64,000 nt of DNA from Metaphire vulgaris (GCA_018105865.1 CM030837.1:10980725-11044724); one strand, 5' to 3'. Positions 22,573-33,742 are shown, counted from the first letter of the stretch. The notes: generated by a model from the letters alone, not told the origin. Translations and numbers: made by a program.

Positions 22573-24440
22573 GATACAGCTCTCCCAAACAACATTCATG
22601 AGTCTTCCTTACCTGACACATTTCTTATGTACTTTTCGGATAAAATTGCTAAAATTCGGGGAAAATTTTCTAGTATTGCTACAACTGGGTTCTCTCTTCC
22701 TGTCTCACCGCCACCTCTGTTTAGTTCCTTTCAATCTATCACTCTTTCTGATCTTTACAAACTGATTTTTTCATCGCCGCCTACTCATTGTTCTCTTGAT
22801 ATACTGCCAAACTACATACTCAAAGAATGTTTTTATGTCCTTGGTCCAGTTATTCTGAATCTGATAAATCTTTCACTAACAGAAGGTTGCTTTCCATCTT
22901 CCTTTGCAAATGCTGTGGTCCACCCTCTAATAAAGAAATCATCCCTGTGCCCAAGTGACTTAGCAAATTACAGGCCTATATCCAACTTGAACTTTTTATC
23001 AAAGATTCTCGAGAGAGTGGTTGCAAATCAAATTCATGCCCATCTATCTTCAAATGACCTTTTTCTTCATTTTCAGTCAGCATACCGTAGATATCATTCT
23101 ACTGAAACTGCTCTTCTCTCTGTCCACGATCATATCATAAATGCGATGGATGATGGCAAGGTCACTGCATTAATACTTCTTGATCTATCAGCAGCCTTTG
23201 ATACTGTGGATCATTCCATCCTCCTACACCGTCTCCAACACTGGTTTGGTCTTTCTGATTCAGCACTGCACTGGTTCACTACTTATTTGAGTCCTCGCAC
23301 TCAGTCTGTCTGCACAAATGGCACCTTTTCATCATCAGCTACTTTAAATTGTGGGGTCCCCCAAGGTTCTGTTCTTGGTACTCTCTTGTTCACTTTATAC
23401 ACGACTCCTCTTGGCTCATTACTGTCAAACCATCACCTAGATTACCACCTATATGCAGATGATACTCAGATCTTTATTTCATTTGATAAGTCTTCATCAG
23501 AATCTTCATTGGAAACTATTTCTCAAGCATTCTCTCATATTCAGTCCTGGATGGATTCAAACAAATTGCTTTTAAACCCGGCTAAAACTGAATTTTTACT
23601 TTTAGGCACAAAGCCCCAGCTCAAGAAATTTGATTCTATAAATGCTTTTAAACTTGGTGATTCAATTATTCCTGTAAGTAGTTCTGCACGGGATCTAGGA
23701 GTAATTTTTGATTCCACGCTTTCTTTCTCAACTCACACAAATAGCATTTGTAAAGTAGCTCACTACCACCATCGTGATTTGTATCGTATTAGGAAATTTC
23801 TGAACAAACCTGCATTAATGCTTTTGGCAAATGCCTTAGTGTCCAGTCGTCTTGATTATTGCAACTCCCTTCTTTTTGGCATTTCTAAATCAAACCTGGC
23901 TAAACTCCAACGAGTTCAAAATTCATTGGCTCGGGTAGTTTCAAAAACCCCAAAGCGTGAGCACATAACCCCAGTCCGTAAGGGTCTTCACTGGCTTCCA
24001 ATTAAAGAAAGGATAGACTTTAAAATCTGCCTTCAGGTATACAAAACACTTTATTATAAGGAACCCAGTAACCTTCTTTCAAAACTTTCTGTACAAGCAA
24101 ACAAATACTTGATCAGATCCTCGTCTGCAATAGTTCTCTCCATCTCCCATACTCAGACAGTTCTTGGTTCTCGTGCTTTCTCAGTGGCCGCCCCAAAACT
24201 CTGGAACTCATTGCCTCAGCATGTTCGCATCGCACTCTTCTTTACAAATTTTTAGAGCAAGATTAAAAACCCATCTTTTTGACCGGGCTTATCCACCATA
24301 GACTGTCACCCGTTTGTCCGGCCGGATACCCTGGATTTGACCTGGATCTTTAGTGATTTGGATTTGGTGTGCCATCGGTTGATGCTCCTGTGCATTATGA
24401 AAGTGGCGCTATAGAAGTTTAAGATTAGATTAGATTAGAT
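22573..24440 (+). pseudogene. LINE family B, long RT ORF, 5'-truncated, (GATTA)n tail
   Basis: A 577-codon open frame (22522-24255) begins in the host repeat. LINE sequence starts at 22573. RT motifs run in order: NYRPISNLNFLSK, LLDLSAAFDTVDHS (catalytic Asp), GVPQGSVLG, YADDTQIFIS (catalytic Asp pair), LLNPAKTEFLLLG, then LDYCNSLLFGISK and GLHWLPIKERIDFK. A frameshift near 24245 leads into 'ARLKTHLFDRAYPP'. The 3' end is GGCGCTATAGAAG then (GATTA)n, and AGAAAG flanks both sides (22567-22572, 24441-24446). The endonuclease is missing by 5' truncation. It is the best preserved RT here, so perhaps a recent insertion. Confidence 0.93.
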
Positions 24441-24769
24441 AGAAAGATGCGGTTTGCACCATTGTTGAGCATTTTTATTGGTCTTTCGAACCATCCATGG
24501 AAAAAAAATTTTTTGGAGGTAGGGTCCACTCTACACCCCAAAATCGGACCATATCCGACAAAAAATTTTCAAAGCTCGATAAAAAAAATTTTCAGCGGTG
24601 ACCCCCCAACTGTGAGCGAGAGTTTTAGAGGAGTGTAATTGGAACAGAATAGTGCAAAAATTTTGAAGATCGGACCATATTTGGCGTAGTTATGATTTTT
24701 CTAGCCTCCGGCTGAAGATTTTTCCTATACATTTCCCAGCCTTGGTCAGTCTATAGTCAATATCATCAT

Positions 24770-25482
24770 CATCAGAAGCGCATGGCCGGCGGGGGCCGTT
24801 GCGTCACCCCTTGACCATGACCCTGCCGAATGGCATGATTCCAGAGAGTAGATGGAATCTCGCGGGTCTGGGAACGGATGTGGTCGATCCATATTTTCCT
24901 GGGACGACCAGGACAGCGCTTCCATGATCGGTCAGGTGGACGACCGATGGATAGGTCGCCGTGGCAGCGGAGGGCTTGATGAACAGGAACTGTCTCTTTG
25001 AGGCGGGCTGCATGTCCAAAAATGGCAAGGTGGCGCCTACTTATCAGTTCATTGAGTGATGGTAATCCAGTCCGCAAGGATATCTCCGCATTGATAATGA
25101 AGTCATACCAGCGTACTCCAAGGATCTGACGTTGGCACCCCATATGGAAGGCTTCCAACTACTTCCGAGGCGAGTAAAGTTCAGGTCTCGGCTGCGTAGA
25201 GTAGGACAGACAGAACAAGTGTCTGGTACAGATGGAGCTTGATGGCCAGAGAGAGACGTCTGTCCTGCCAGATATTATGCAGGGAGAACATGGCAGTAGA
25301 GGCTAGGGTGATGCGTCTGGTCAGATCTTGATGACAGTGTCCATTGGAGGACTGCACGCTACCAAGGTATGTGAAACTGTCTACTGACTCAACACACTCC
25401 CCATCAACCACGATAGAGGGGGGCTGTGATCCACATCCTAGGTTCTGTAACTTGGTTTTAGTCCAGGAAACCTTCATACCAA
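24770..25482 (-). pseudogene. Second RTE-like LINE family, C-terminal half
   Basis: The minus strand reads 'VDSFTYLGSVQSSNGHCHQD', 'WQDRRLSLAIKLHLYQTLVL', 'SVLLYAAETW' and, after a frameshift near 25160, 'RWYDFIINAEISLRTGLPSL', 'RHLAIFGHAARL' and 'CPGRPRKIWIDHIR'. The same family occurs at 60520-61015. It differs from the RTE at 20645-29990. Confidence 0.82.
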
Positions 25483-25834
25483 GTGGAGCAGAAGCATGGC
25501 TGAAACTAGAGAGGTATTCAGAGGCATTGGTAGCAGAGGGTAGAAACCAGCGCCACTCACGGCAGAGGAAGATTCTTGGTCAATCTCAACGGCATGGGAT
25601 GTGTGAGCGTGAAGCTAACTGGAGTTACCCAGAGAAGGTTCAAGCTACTGCGCTTCCTGTCCCCCGACCCAAGGGGACGAAGTATCCAGGGTCATCACCC
25701 TCCATTGACCATGAATAGTCAATATCCCTTGCATATATAGTCAGCATTATCGAAAACGGTGCTGCCATCTATCAAATGGATGGTAACTAAATTGATTCCC
25801 GCATTGGATTGATGTAAAAATTTTATGTCTTGGG

Positions 25835-26945
25835 CAACGTTCCCTCTAAGCTGCGCGCTGCGCAATTGCGCAATATTTTTAGAGCCAGCGCGCAGAAGTT
25901 TTTGAGTAGCGCGCAGTGATTTTTGAGTGGCATTCATAAGATAATACATTAGTCAAAGCTGAAACATTTTAACAAAAAATTGACTTGAAGCACAATCACA
26001 GAACATGCAGTAATAGTTGTGGCGAAAATGAGTTTCGTTACATGGCCCAATGATCGTTCGTAGTCTAAACAAAATCAAGCGCTATAAAACAATGTCGTGA
26101 ATGGCGCCAAAGCCTTCTGACCTTGGCTTCTGACAACGCATCCAACTTACATTACATTATTATGTAGCTCAAATTTCAAATAGCGTACACAGAAAAATCC
26201 GCGTTGGAGCTAAATATTCGTAAAATTTCTCAAATATTTTAGTCGAATAATCGTCGTAATGTCTAAACAGCATCGGTCCGCGACAACTGGGTACCGCCGA
26301 TTGGGCCCCGGACAACTGGACCCGGCAACTGGTAACGGGACATCTGGGTAACGGGACATGTGGGCCCTGGACATCTCGGCTCCGCACCGTCGAACTGGAC
26401 TTAGGCCAAATAATAACTGAGGGTTTGTTGTAAAACTTCGGGCAGTCTTCTTTAAGCCTATCATCGGCTACAAATTGAGTACAAATTCTTAATGGAAAGT
26501 GCTATTTCTTTGATCGTAAATGCAACGTATAGTTACTACGGGCTTATATGGACTTAAGAAGAACTGAGACTTTGCTATATCCCTGTAGTAGTGAAACCGA
26601 TGAATTTGTTTTTTGCAAAATATGTCAGCAAGCTGTTGCCTTTACGTTAGAATTTCGATGACAATGAAGCCGTATATGACGTGATGTTTTGTCAATAAGA
26701 CTTACTTATAACGACTTTAAGAAATTTCAAGTTCATTTTATTAATTAGGTCTTATTGCAATTTTTGGAAAAGCTTATTTTGTTGGACATCAGTCTTCAGT
26801 CTTCACTTGACTAGTGTATGGGACAAGGCAATACAATTTTCAAAAATCTTTCAAATCTCATATATACCTTGCACGGCAACATTTTTGAGTTGCTCAGACC
26901 AACTAAATCTTTGCACAGCACCCAAAAAAATTAGAGGGAACGTTG
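25835..26945. mobile_element. hAT element, inverted sister of 1574-3735
   Basis: The ends CAACGTTCCCTCTAA and TTAGAGGGAACGTTG are inverted. The flanks GTCTTGGG (25827-25834) and GTCCTGGG (26946-26953) match at 7 of 8. It is the reverse complement of the 1574-3735 element outside that element's insert. A stretch at 26275-26400 with repeated GGACAACTGG / GGGACATCTGG motifs is absent from the other copy. Confidence 0.9.
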
Positions 26946-27396
26946 GTCCTGGGTACACACTTGCTTATCTAGCGCGCCGTTTATAAACGGTGAATGCCGT
27001 TCGGATATGATTTTCCGCCGCCGTTTATAAATGGCGAACCCCTGTAAAAGGTTAAATACAATATTCATTTGTAAACTCAAAATCAAATAATTTTCATTAA
27101 TTATATTTTAAAAATGATTTTCTTAACTGTTCCCTAATTACAATTTTTATTACAGCTAAGTTGTAGCTATTGCATAATTGTCAATAAAACATTAATATTT
27201 TGTTGCTGTTAGGAAAAGAGGAAAAAGGCAAGATTAAAGAAATATAAACTTGAATTTATTAAAGAAGAAATATTGTTAGCGCCCATCCCGTACTAGGCCC
27301 GTAGCCTGTACATTTTGCGCCCATAGCCTGTACCTCGAGGCCCGTAGCCCGTACCCAGGCGCCAGGCCCGGTACGGGCTACACCCCAGTTGATCAG

Positions 27397-27516
27397 TGTA
27401 TTATATAGCTTTACTTTTGTTTTCAATGATATTTGTTTGTCTTTCCATATATTCTGAAGCTTTCCAAATGCTGCACTTGTTAGTCCAATTCTCCTTAATA
27501 TGTCTTCTTCGCTTAT
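27397..27516 (-). pseudogene. RTE-like LINE, piece 3 of 4
   Basis: The minus strand reads SEEDILRRIGLTSAAFGKLQ and NIWKDKQISLKTKVKLYNTL, which joins LIKPILLYGSECW across the 6.3-kb hAT and the upstream piece (28200-28756) across a retroelement insertion, without loss of frame. Confidence 0.85.
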
Positions 27517-28199
27517 TATTATTATTATTATTATCCAGGACAATTTATATAGCGCTGTACGCATGGTTTAAAATCCAAAATCAAAAGCGCTTTGACACCG
27601 CTGACATGTCAATGAAGTTCAGAAGGTGGCGATGTTAAAATCCACTGAGATGATGGAAAAAAACTTTGCTGCCGTGAAGAAGTTCGGCGCAAAGTCCTTT
27701 AGAAGCGGTCCTTCAAGGAAAACTGACATTGACATGCCAACGAGGTGCGGAAGATGATGTTGAAAGTCCGCGAGTTGGTAGTAGGAGTTTCTCCGTGCGG
27801 ATATAACCGACGGACGGCGACTGACTTGAACTTCCAGGACGACGTGGAAAGGTAGAGGACAGCACGAGACACGTCGGAACCGAAGAGCGGAACGCCATCC
27901 TCGCGAAGATGAATGCTCGAGCGAAGCCCGGAACGACCATCGGTCATCGCATGGCGCTATAACAATAGCCAACATGGCGATGTCCTGCAAGAAGCGGTGA
28001 AGACTGACTCTAGGCTTCCAAAACGACGCGAAACAGAAGAGGACGGCTGAAACTCCTCAGAAAACCGACAGACTCGAAGAAATCCTCATCTCCGGCGCAA
28101 GATTCACGCGTGGAGGGTCAGAAATTGCGTCGAACGACGACGAAACGTGGCATGCACAAAACGCATGCAAGGCAGCCATAGATAGGCGCCATAGATGTT
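27517..28199 (-). mobile_element. LINE-tailed retroelement of unknown type
   Basis: On the minus strand a GC-rich body of about 570 bp is followed by AAAGCGCTTTTGATTTTGG, GCGCTATATAAATTGTCC and (AAT)n, the tail found on family A LINEs. The body has no RT motif and no tRNA-like box that I see. A 123-codon open frame (27619-27990) is unrecognised. AAGC/TAAGC flanks it, and skipping it restores the RTE frame (GGACTAAGCGAAGAAGAC = GLSEED). It may be a SINE-like or chimeric element mobilised by the LINE. Confidence 0.65.
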
Positions 28200-28756
28200 A
28201 TGCTTAGTCCATCTTCTGTCAGTACTGATCCTAGGTATACGAATTTTGGTACTTATTCTATTATTTCCTCCTTTAGTTTTAGGTTAACTTTCTCCTTCCT
28301 GTTCCCCGTGACCATTGCCTTAGTTTTCTGTGTATTTATTTTCAGTCCCACTTCTTCTCCGGCCTTGCTTATTTCATTGGTTAATGTTTGTAGGTGATCT
28401 GCTTTTGTTGTCATCACATCTATGTCACCTGCAACCTTAAATTATTTATTGTTTGTCCATATACTTTTACTCCAGCATCTTCTTCTTTTGTGTTTTGTAT
28501 TGCTTTTTGCATTACCACCTCTAGTATTATATTGAATAGCAGTGGAGATAATCCACATCCTTGTCTCGTTCCAATTGTCATCTCAAACCATTCTGTTAGT
28601 TCCCCATTAATTTTCACTCTGCTCATTGTTTTACTGTATAAGTTTTTCATGAGGTTCGCTAGCTTCTCTGTAACACCGTAGAGTTTCAGTGCTTGCCATA
28701 ATGCTTCATGCTGTATGCTGTCAAATGCTTGTTTGAAGTCGATGAAATTGTGGTAT
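28200..28756 (-). pseudogene. RTE-like LINE, piece 2 of 4 with RT core
   Basis: The minus strand reads YHNFIDFKQAFDSIQHEALW (catalytic Asp block), MSRVKINGELTEWF, TRQGCGLSPLLFN (motif B) and, after frameshifts, 'VYLGSVLTEDGLS' near 28205-28255. The LTR at 28757-29191 cuts it just before YHNFID. Confidence 0.85.
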
Positions 28757-29191
28757 TGCAAAGAAAGAGGGAGAATACCCCACCCAGGATGGAAAAAGGT
28801 GTCGCGCGTCTGATTCAGCCTCGTCTTAGAAGGACGAGGATTTGAGTCCAAAAGTACGCTGACGAAGTTAGAAAGCGAACGCCAACTCGAACGTAGATTT
28901 TCAATATGTGCTTATTATTTCAAACACCATTTAAAACTAGAACAGCGGCTAAGAAATATAGCAGTAAAGTACTATTCAGATAAATTCTCTCAAGCCCTGC
29001 GCCTCTAGCGTCCCCCGACCCCAAAAATAGCAGCCTAAAAGCAGTGGAAGAAGAAGCCAAGCACCCAAGAAAGGCCGTGCGCCCTTATTTATACCTGTAA
29101 GGCCCAGCGTCGCCATCTAGAGACTAGGGGCAAAATGAAGTTCACCTGGACCCTGGCCTCTAGCGACTAGGGCGAAACGAGGTTCGTATCA
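28757..29191 (-). repeat. Solo LTR (435 bp), TSD GTAT
   Basis: On the minus strand it runs TGATACGAACC ... CTTTGCA, with a TATAAATA box about 110 bp in (plus 29086-29093) and a 4-bp target duplication (GTAT at 28753-28756 and 29192-29195). Removing it joins the RTE frame as K-I-Y-H-N-F-I-D-F. No internal retrovirus-like coding sequence is present. Confidence 0.85.
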
Positions 29192-29990
29192 GTATATTTT
29201 CTTATTTGTTTCACAATATTTTTCTGCTATCCTTCTGATCGTATGTATTTGATCGATTATACTCATTCCCATTCTGAAGCCTGCTTGTTCCTCTGTCAAT
29301 ATTTCTTCCGAGTAGTGCTTGAGTCTTTGTTGTAGCACATTTGTATATATTTCCCTGGTATACTAAGTAAGCTTATTCCTCTATAATTATTGCAGTTTGT
29401 TTTATCCCCTTTTTTATGTATTGGTACTATTTTGGCTTTTCCCCATTCCTCTGGTGATTTTTTCTTCAAATAATTTTTTTACATAGGTTGTGGAATATTT
29501 TCACTGTCAGTTCCTCTCCTGCTTGTAGCATTTCTGTTGTTATCATATCTGTTCCTGGAGATTTTCTAACTTTCAATCTTTTTATGGCTTCTTTTATTTC
29601 CTCTTCTGTGAATTTTCTATTTCTTCTCCATCATTCTCTTCTCTGTTCTCCTTCCTTATGTTGGTATCTTCGTTGTTATTGTCTGCTGTTTTGTATAATT
29701 CTTCAAAATATTCTTTCCATCTTGTCACTATGTCTTTTTTTCTAATACTTTACCATTCTTGTCTGTTATTGTGGTTGTTTTCAATTGGAATGGTCCACAT
29801 AATTCTTTGATCGTCTGGTACAATTTCCTTGAATTGTTAAGTAAGTTTGACCGTTCTATTTCTGCCCATTTTCCACGTATCCAGTTTTCTTTGCACTCTT
29901 TACATTTCCTTTTTATTTTTTTTGTTATCCTATTGCATTCCTTTTTGGCTTCTTTATCCCCTTTCTCTTAATTAATTAAACTAAAAGCGA
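29192..29990 (-). pseudogene. RTE-like LINE, piece 1 of 4 (pre-RT region)
   Basis: The minus strand, in shifting frames, gives 'FTEEEIKEAIKRLKVRKSPG' with the K-SPG-D-x-I motif, TDMITTEMLQAGEELTVKIF and 'LCKKII', typical of the RTE RT N-terminus. It continues with 'NNYRGISLLSI'-like sequence broken near 29380. The endonuclease region is not recognised. Confidence 0.75.
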
Positions 29991-30027
29991 AGAAAGAGAA
30001 TTCCTTTTTGGCTTCTTTATCCCCTTT

Positions 30028-30794
30028 AACACTTATTAAAAATTAAAATTACTACTAAACATAAACTTACACCACATGGTTAAGTACCTCTGTTTCAATT
30101 GTACAACATTAATTGTTGATTCTGTCCAGAAATAAGTGGGTCTATGTCTGTCATTGCCCCCTACCAATCTGACTGACCTTTCCAGCTTGACCTGGCTGTA
30201 ATTTGAATTGGATTTGGTGCACCATCAATAGTGATTTTTATTTTTATGAAATGGCTGTTGTGTGAAATTTTCAATTAAATTGGCAGGCTAGCAGGAAGGC
30301 AGACATCCTGTCTGCCTGCCATTACATTGATTGATAGCCATATATGGAACAACAAATTCTCTGATCAGCTGTTTCTTTAAATAAAAAATTTAATCTGAGA
30401 AACTTTAATCTATTTTAAGTTAGAAGGTTTGCCATCACTAGTTAGATATTGATGTCTGTCACATTGGCTTTCGTGCAGTCAGCATTACGCAAGGAAGCTG
30501 CAATAATGCCGACTGTAAGTGTAAACTTAGAGTCAGTACGATGGTATGAACTAGTGAAAGGACATCAAAATATCTAAATACAAAGAAATTTCACCATCCA
30601 TTATTGAATTTTTTATAGCAAACAATGATCATTGTAAGACTAAAATTAATGAATTAATGAAAGTTTTTCAAAGAGACGCTTTGATGATGATGCTATCCAT
30701 CTAACAGAGACTGCTATGGTAAGAATTACATATTTAGCACTGTGTTATCACATTTTTAAGAGACAAACATCGCTGTATAGTGTATACAAAATAA
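30028..30794. other. Unassigned intron sequence
   Basis: It has no gene or clear transposon end. AAGGCAGACATCCTGTCTGC-type inverted sequence at 30294-30322 could form a small hairpin (GGCAGACA / TGTCTGCC). Confidence 0.35.
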
Positions 30795-30898
30795 GACCCA
30801 ACCCGACAAGCAAGCAGCTTATCACGCACTTGGTTTGCAACGGTCTCATGCCTCACCACCAGTCGGCGTATCGAGCGGGTCATTCCACTGAAATGAAA

Positions 30899-32257
30899 CA
30901 TTGACCGACTTGGACTTTGCAGATGATGTTGCTTTCCTGGTGGAAATGCTGCAAGTCATTGTTCTGTCATTAGAAATCTTGGATGAAGAAGCACGACAGC
31001 TGGGATTGGAGGTGAACTGGTCCAAAACTAAGATTTAGACTACTGCCCCATCACAACCCTCATCTGTGCTTGTGGCTGGTAATAAAGTGGAAGTAGTTAA
31101 GGAGTTCATCTATCTAGGCTCATTAACAGACAACACCGGCAGCGGTGACCGGAAGATTCGGTACCGGAAGATTCGGTACTCGAAGATTCAGTACCGGAAG
31201 ATTTGGTACCGGAAGATTCAGGACGGAAAATTCGGGACGGGAAATTCTGTACTGGAAAATTCGGTACCAGTCATGGAAGATTCGGTACCGGAACATGGGA
31301 ACAGTATTTTCAGGATGGCAAATTCGGTTACATGTGTTAGGCACTGGCTCTACCTCTCCCACCCCACCTCCCCTCCCCAATCCCAGGGTCCCTCTGGCTT
31401 TGGGTGGTGTCTATACTTATGTATATGCCCCTATATGTTTAGGCAGACTATTTAAGTAGAATTTAAGTAGGTATACTATTGATAATTATATTCATTTTAC
31501 TGATTTATACAGTTTTAGGATTAGGGTTAGGATTATGGTTATGGCTACTGATTTGTATGTCGAGCATGTACCGATTTATCCAGTACCGAATTATCCGGTA
31601 CCAAATTACCTGGTACCGAATCTTCCACAAGCAAAATTTTGGTGCTGAATTCTCCGGTACCGAATGTTCCGGGAACACCGGAAGCAGTGAATCAGAGGTG
31701 CTGAGGCGAATTGGTATTGCAAGGGAAAGTTTTACCTCTCAGAAAAGAAATATTTGGCACTCGAGTATCCACACAAAGCTTCGCCTGTATGCAGTTTATA
31801 TAATTCCGGTGTTGCTCTACGGAGTAGAAACATGGACTCTGACCTCATCCATTATCAGGAAACTGGATGCCTTACATCAATGGTGCCTGAGAAGAATCCT
31901 TAGAATATCGTACACCTCACATACAACAAATGAAGAAGTGTTCCGACGTACAGGAGAAGAAACCATATCCATAAAAATATGAAGCAGGCGTCTCTAATAC
32001 TTTGGGCATGTTGCGAGAGCAGCCTCAAACATGGACCATGCGAGAGCCCTACAGGAAGTTATTAAAGGCCCACCAAAAACATGGAAAAGACCAGTTGGTC
32101 GCCCAAGAACTACCTGGACCAGAACAATTCGATCTGGCTTGGCTTCGTGTAACGTTGGACTTTTCACTGCCTGGAAAACTGCTCATAACAGAGATTCTTG
32201 GAAATGTTTAGTTGAAAAGGCTACGCTCGGTCAGTGAGCTTGCTGATGATGATGATG
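30899..32257 (+). pseudogene. RTE-like LINE insertion with (GAT)n tail
   Basis: It starts inside the RT core (LTDLDFADDVAFLVEML) and reads LEVNWSKTKI, FIYLGSLTDNTGS. It is interrupted by a MITE at 31144-31679, then continues SESEVLRRIGIARESF, PVLLYGVETWTLTSSIIRKL, CLRRILRISYTSHTTNEEVF and KRPVGRPRTTW. It ends in (GAT)n at 32243-32256. It is flanked by the TCCACTGA duplication of the host LINE. Confidence 0.85.
31144..31679. mobile_element. MITE with GGTACCGGAAGATTCGG terminal arrays
   Basis: The ends GGTGACCGGAAGATTCGG and (inverted) GGTGTTCCCGGAACATTCGG start arrays of a 15-bp unit GGTACCGGAAGATTC, many copies at the left and about six at the right. GGCAGC/GGAAGC (6 bp) flank it, and skipping it restores N-T-G-S-S-E-S-E in the LINE. 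The core contains TTAGGATTAGGGTTAGG. An inverted sister copy is at 55673-56185. Confidence 0.82.
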
Positions 32258-33262
32258 ACTCCACTGAGACGGCATTACTTAAGCCCTTTAACAACATAGT
32301 TGATGCGATTGCGAATGGGGAGCAAGCGCTCTTGTGCATGCTCAACCTCTCCACGACGTTCGACACTGTCGACCACTCCATCCTTATACAGCATCTCGAT
32401 CTTTCATTTGGGATAAAAGACAGTGTTACTTTGGCTGCGCAATTACCTTTCCGAAAGAACACAGTCCGTCTCCTGGAAAGGTCACACGTCAGTCAAACGT
32501 CCCATCCGCTGTGGAGTACCACAAGGTTCAGCTTTAGGTCCGCTCCTTTTTATCCTCTATGCAGCGGATCTGGGACGGATCACTGGATCATATGAGTTAA
32601 ACTGGCATGCCTTCACGGATGATGGGCAAGTGTATGCCTCCTGCCGTCCCTCAGATACAGGGCACCTGCGATCTCGGTTTGAAGATTGTCTACATGAGAT
32701 CAAGTCATGGACCATGACAAATCGCCTCGCACTTATTCCCGGTAAAACAGAATTGTTATGGATCAGTACTCCCAGAAGGGCTCACCTATTAGATTGTTCT
32801 CTTTTTATGATCGGTGACGCTGTCATTGCTCTGTCTACGGAGATGCACCTTCTGGGTGTACTTCTTGATGACTCTCTATCCCTCGTCAGCCAAGTGAGCT
32901 CCGTAACTTGAGCCTGCTACTTTCAGCTGCGCATGATCGCAGAAATTCGATGATACATTTCTACATCAGCAGCAATCCACGTAGTCTGGGCACTAGTGCT
33001 ACCCAGGTTGGATTATTACAATAGCATTCTCCTGGGGCTTCTGGACTACCAGCTAGACCATCTCTAGTCAGTCATGAATGCTGCAGCCCGATTGATCTTC
33101 AGCGCGAAATGGAAGGATCAAGTGACTCCATTACTAAAGGAAAGGCTACACTGGCTGAAGATCTCAGAGAATATAGTTTATAAACGTTGTACGTTGACAT
33201 CCCAAGCACTGAACGATCCTCTCTGCCCGGAGTATATTTCTGTGCTCATACAGCGGTCGATG

Positions 33263-33742
33263 CTTGTATAGACAAATTTTAATGTGCAAAGAGATTGAGG
33301 AATGCTAGAATGCAAGCATTTCAGTTTCCAATCACAGATCATCAAAGCCATGACCCATAATGCAACACGCGACATGGCCGCAGGTCGAGAACAGTGGGCA
33401 TCATGATTCATCTGTTTACTAGACCACAATGCCTTGCGAGACGTGATTGTTGCCAGAGATCTGGGCCGGCGGCCGTGAAACTGGGTCAAAGCGCGACTTT
33501 CCAAGAGCAACCTGGGTGGTCCAGGCCACTTGTGAAAGAAAAAGCCAGACGCCCACCCCTTTTGACTGACACGTCTTTAAATAGACACAACATGGCTTAA
33601 AACCGCAATGCATTAGGCAATGTGTTTCTTTAAAAAAATTCTTTGTAAAATTGCATTGACTCACAGATAAGTCAACTCGGCGTTTTAAAGTGAATTTTAC
33701 AGCATAAAATTTCTCGACTTATCTGTGATTATATATGGTAGT
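33263..33742. mobile_element. Copy of the TACCATATATA-ended TIR element (right half)
   Basis: It matches 15711-17044 without the 15776-16629 insert. The right end CTTATCTGTGATTATATATGGTA equals the TIR of that family. The left half is missing; it joins the LINE at 33262 directly. Confidence 0.75.

Larger units (their letters stand above)
22064..27051. mobile_element. TTAA-target (piggyBac-like) element with two 370-bp units, heavily invaded
   Basis: It is flanked by TTAA (22060-22063 and 27052-27055). The ends CCTTTTAAGAGGG and CCCCTGTAAAAGG are inverted with two mismatches. It contains two tandem units starting TTTCAGGCTATATAGAAGC at 22173 and 22547 (period 374). The second unit is cut by the LINE at 22573-24440. 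An RTE fragment and a hAT lie further right. A sister copy is at 53540-54569. No transposase is seen. The piggyBac assignment rests on the TTAA target and CC ends only. Confidence 0.75.
21103..27388. mobile_element. 6.3-kb hAT insertion, TIR CTGGGGTG, TSD TTGATCAG
   Basis: The left CTGGGGTGGGGCCCGG and right CTACACCCCAG ends are inverted and both are followed by GCCCGTA / GGCCCGG subterminal repeats. The 8-bp target duplication TTGATCAG is perfect (21095-21102 and 27389-27396). Removing the element joins two parts of one RTE ORF. Nearly all of its length is later insertions: a hAT (21202-22057), a TTAA element (22064-27051), and others inside that. Confidence 0.92.
30795..33262 (+). pseudogene. 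LINE family A, split by an RTE insertion
   Basis: Family A RT begins at 30795-30898 (LMPHHQSAYRAGHSTE) and resumes at 32258 (STETALLKPFNNIVDAI, FDTVDHS, GVPQGSALGPLLFILY near 32510, LALIPGKTELLWISTPRR). It continues with the C-terminal domain to 33262, where another element starts. TCCACTGARA is duplicated around the insert. There are multiple frameshifts. The YADD motif reads FTDD here. Confidence 0.82.

Noticed and set aside
27619..27990. 123-codon frame in the LINE-tailed element as a gene
   Set aside because: Overlapping frames of similar length exist on the same strand, as expected in GC-rich DNA; not enough to call a protein.
31150..31330. Regularly spaced repeats that resemble a CRISPR array
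   Set aside because: Units are directly adjacent without unique spacers, occur inverted at the other end, and the genome is eukaryotic.
31134..31690. A 15-bp target duplication (CACCGGCAGCGGTGA) for the GGTACC MITE
   Set aside because: Part of it is the element's own GGTGA terminus; the sister copy shows ends at GGTG/CACC, leaving a 6-bp duplication.
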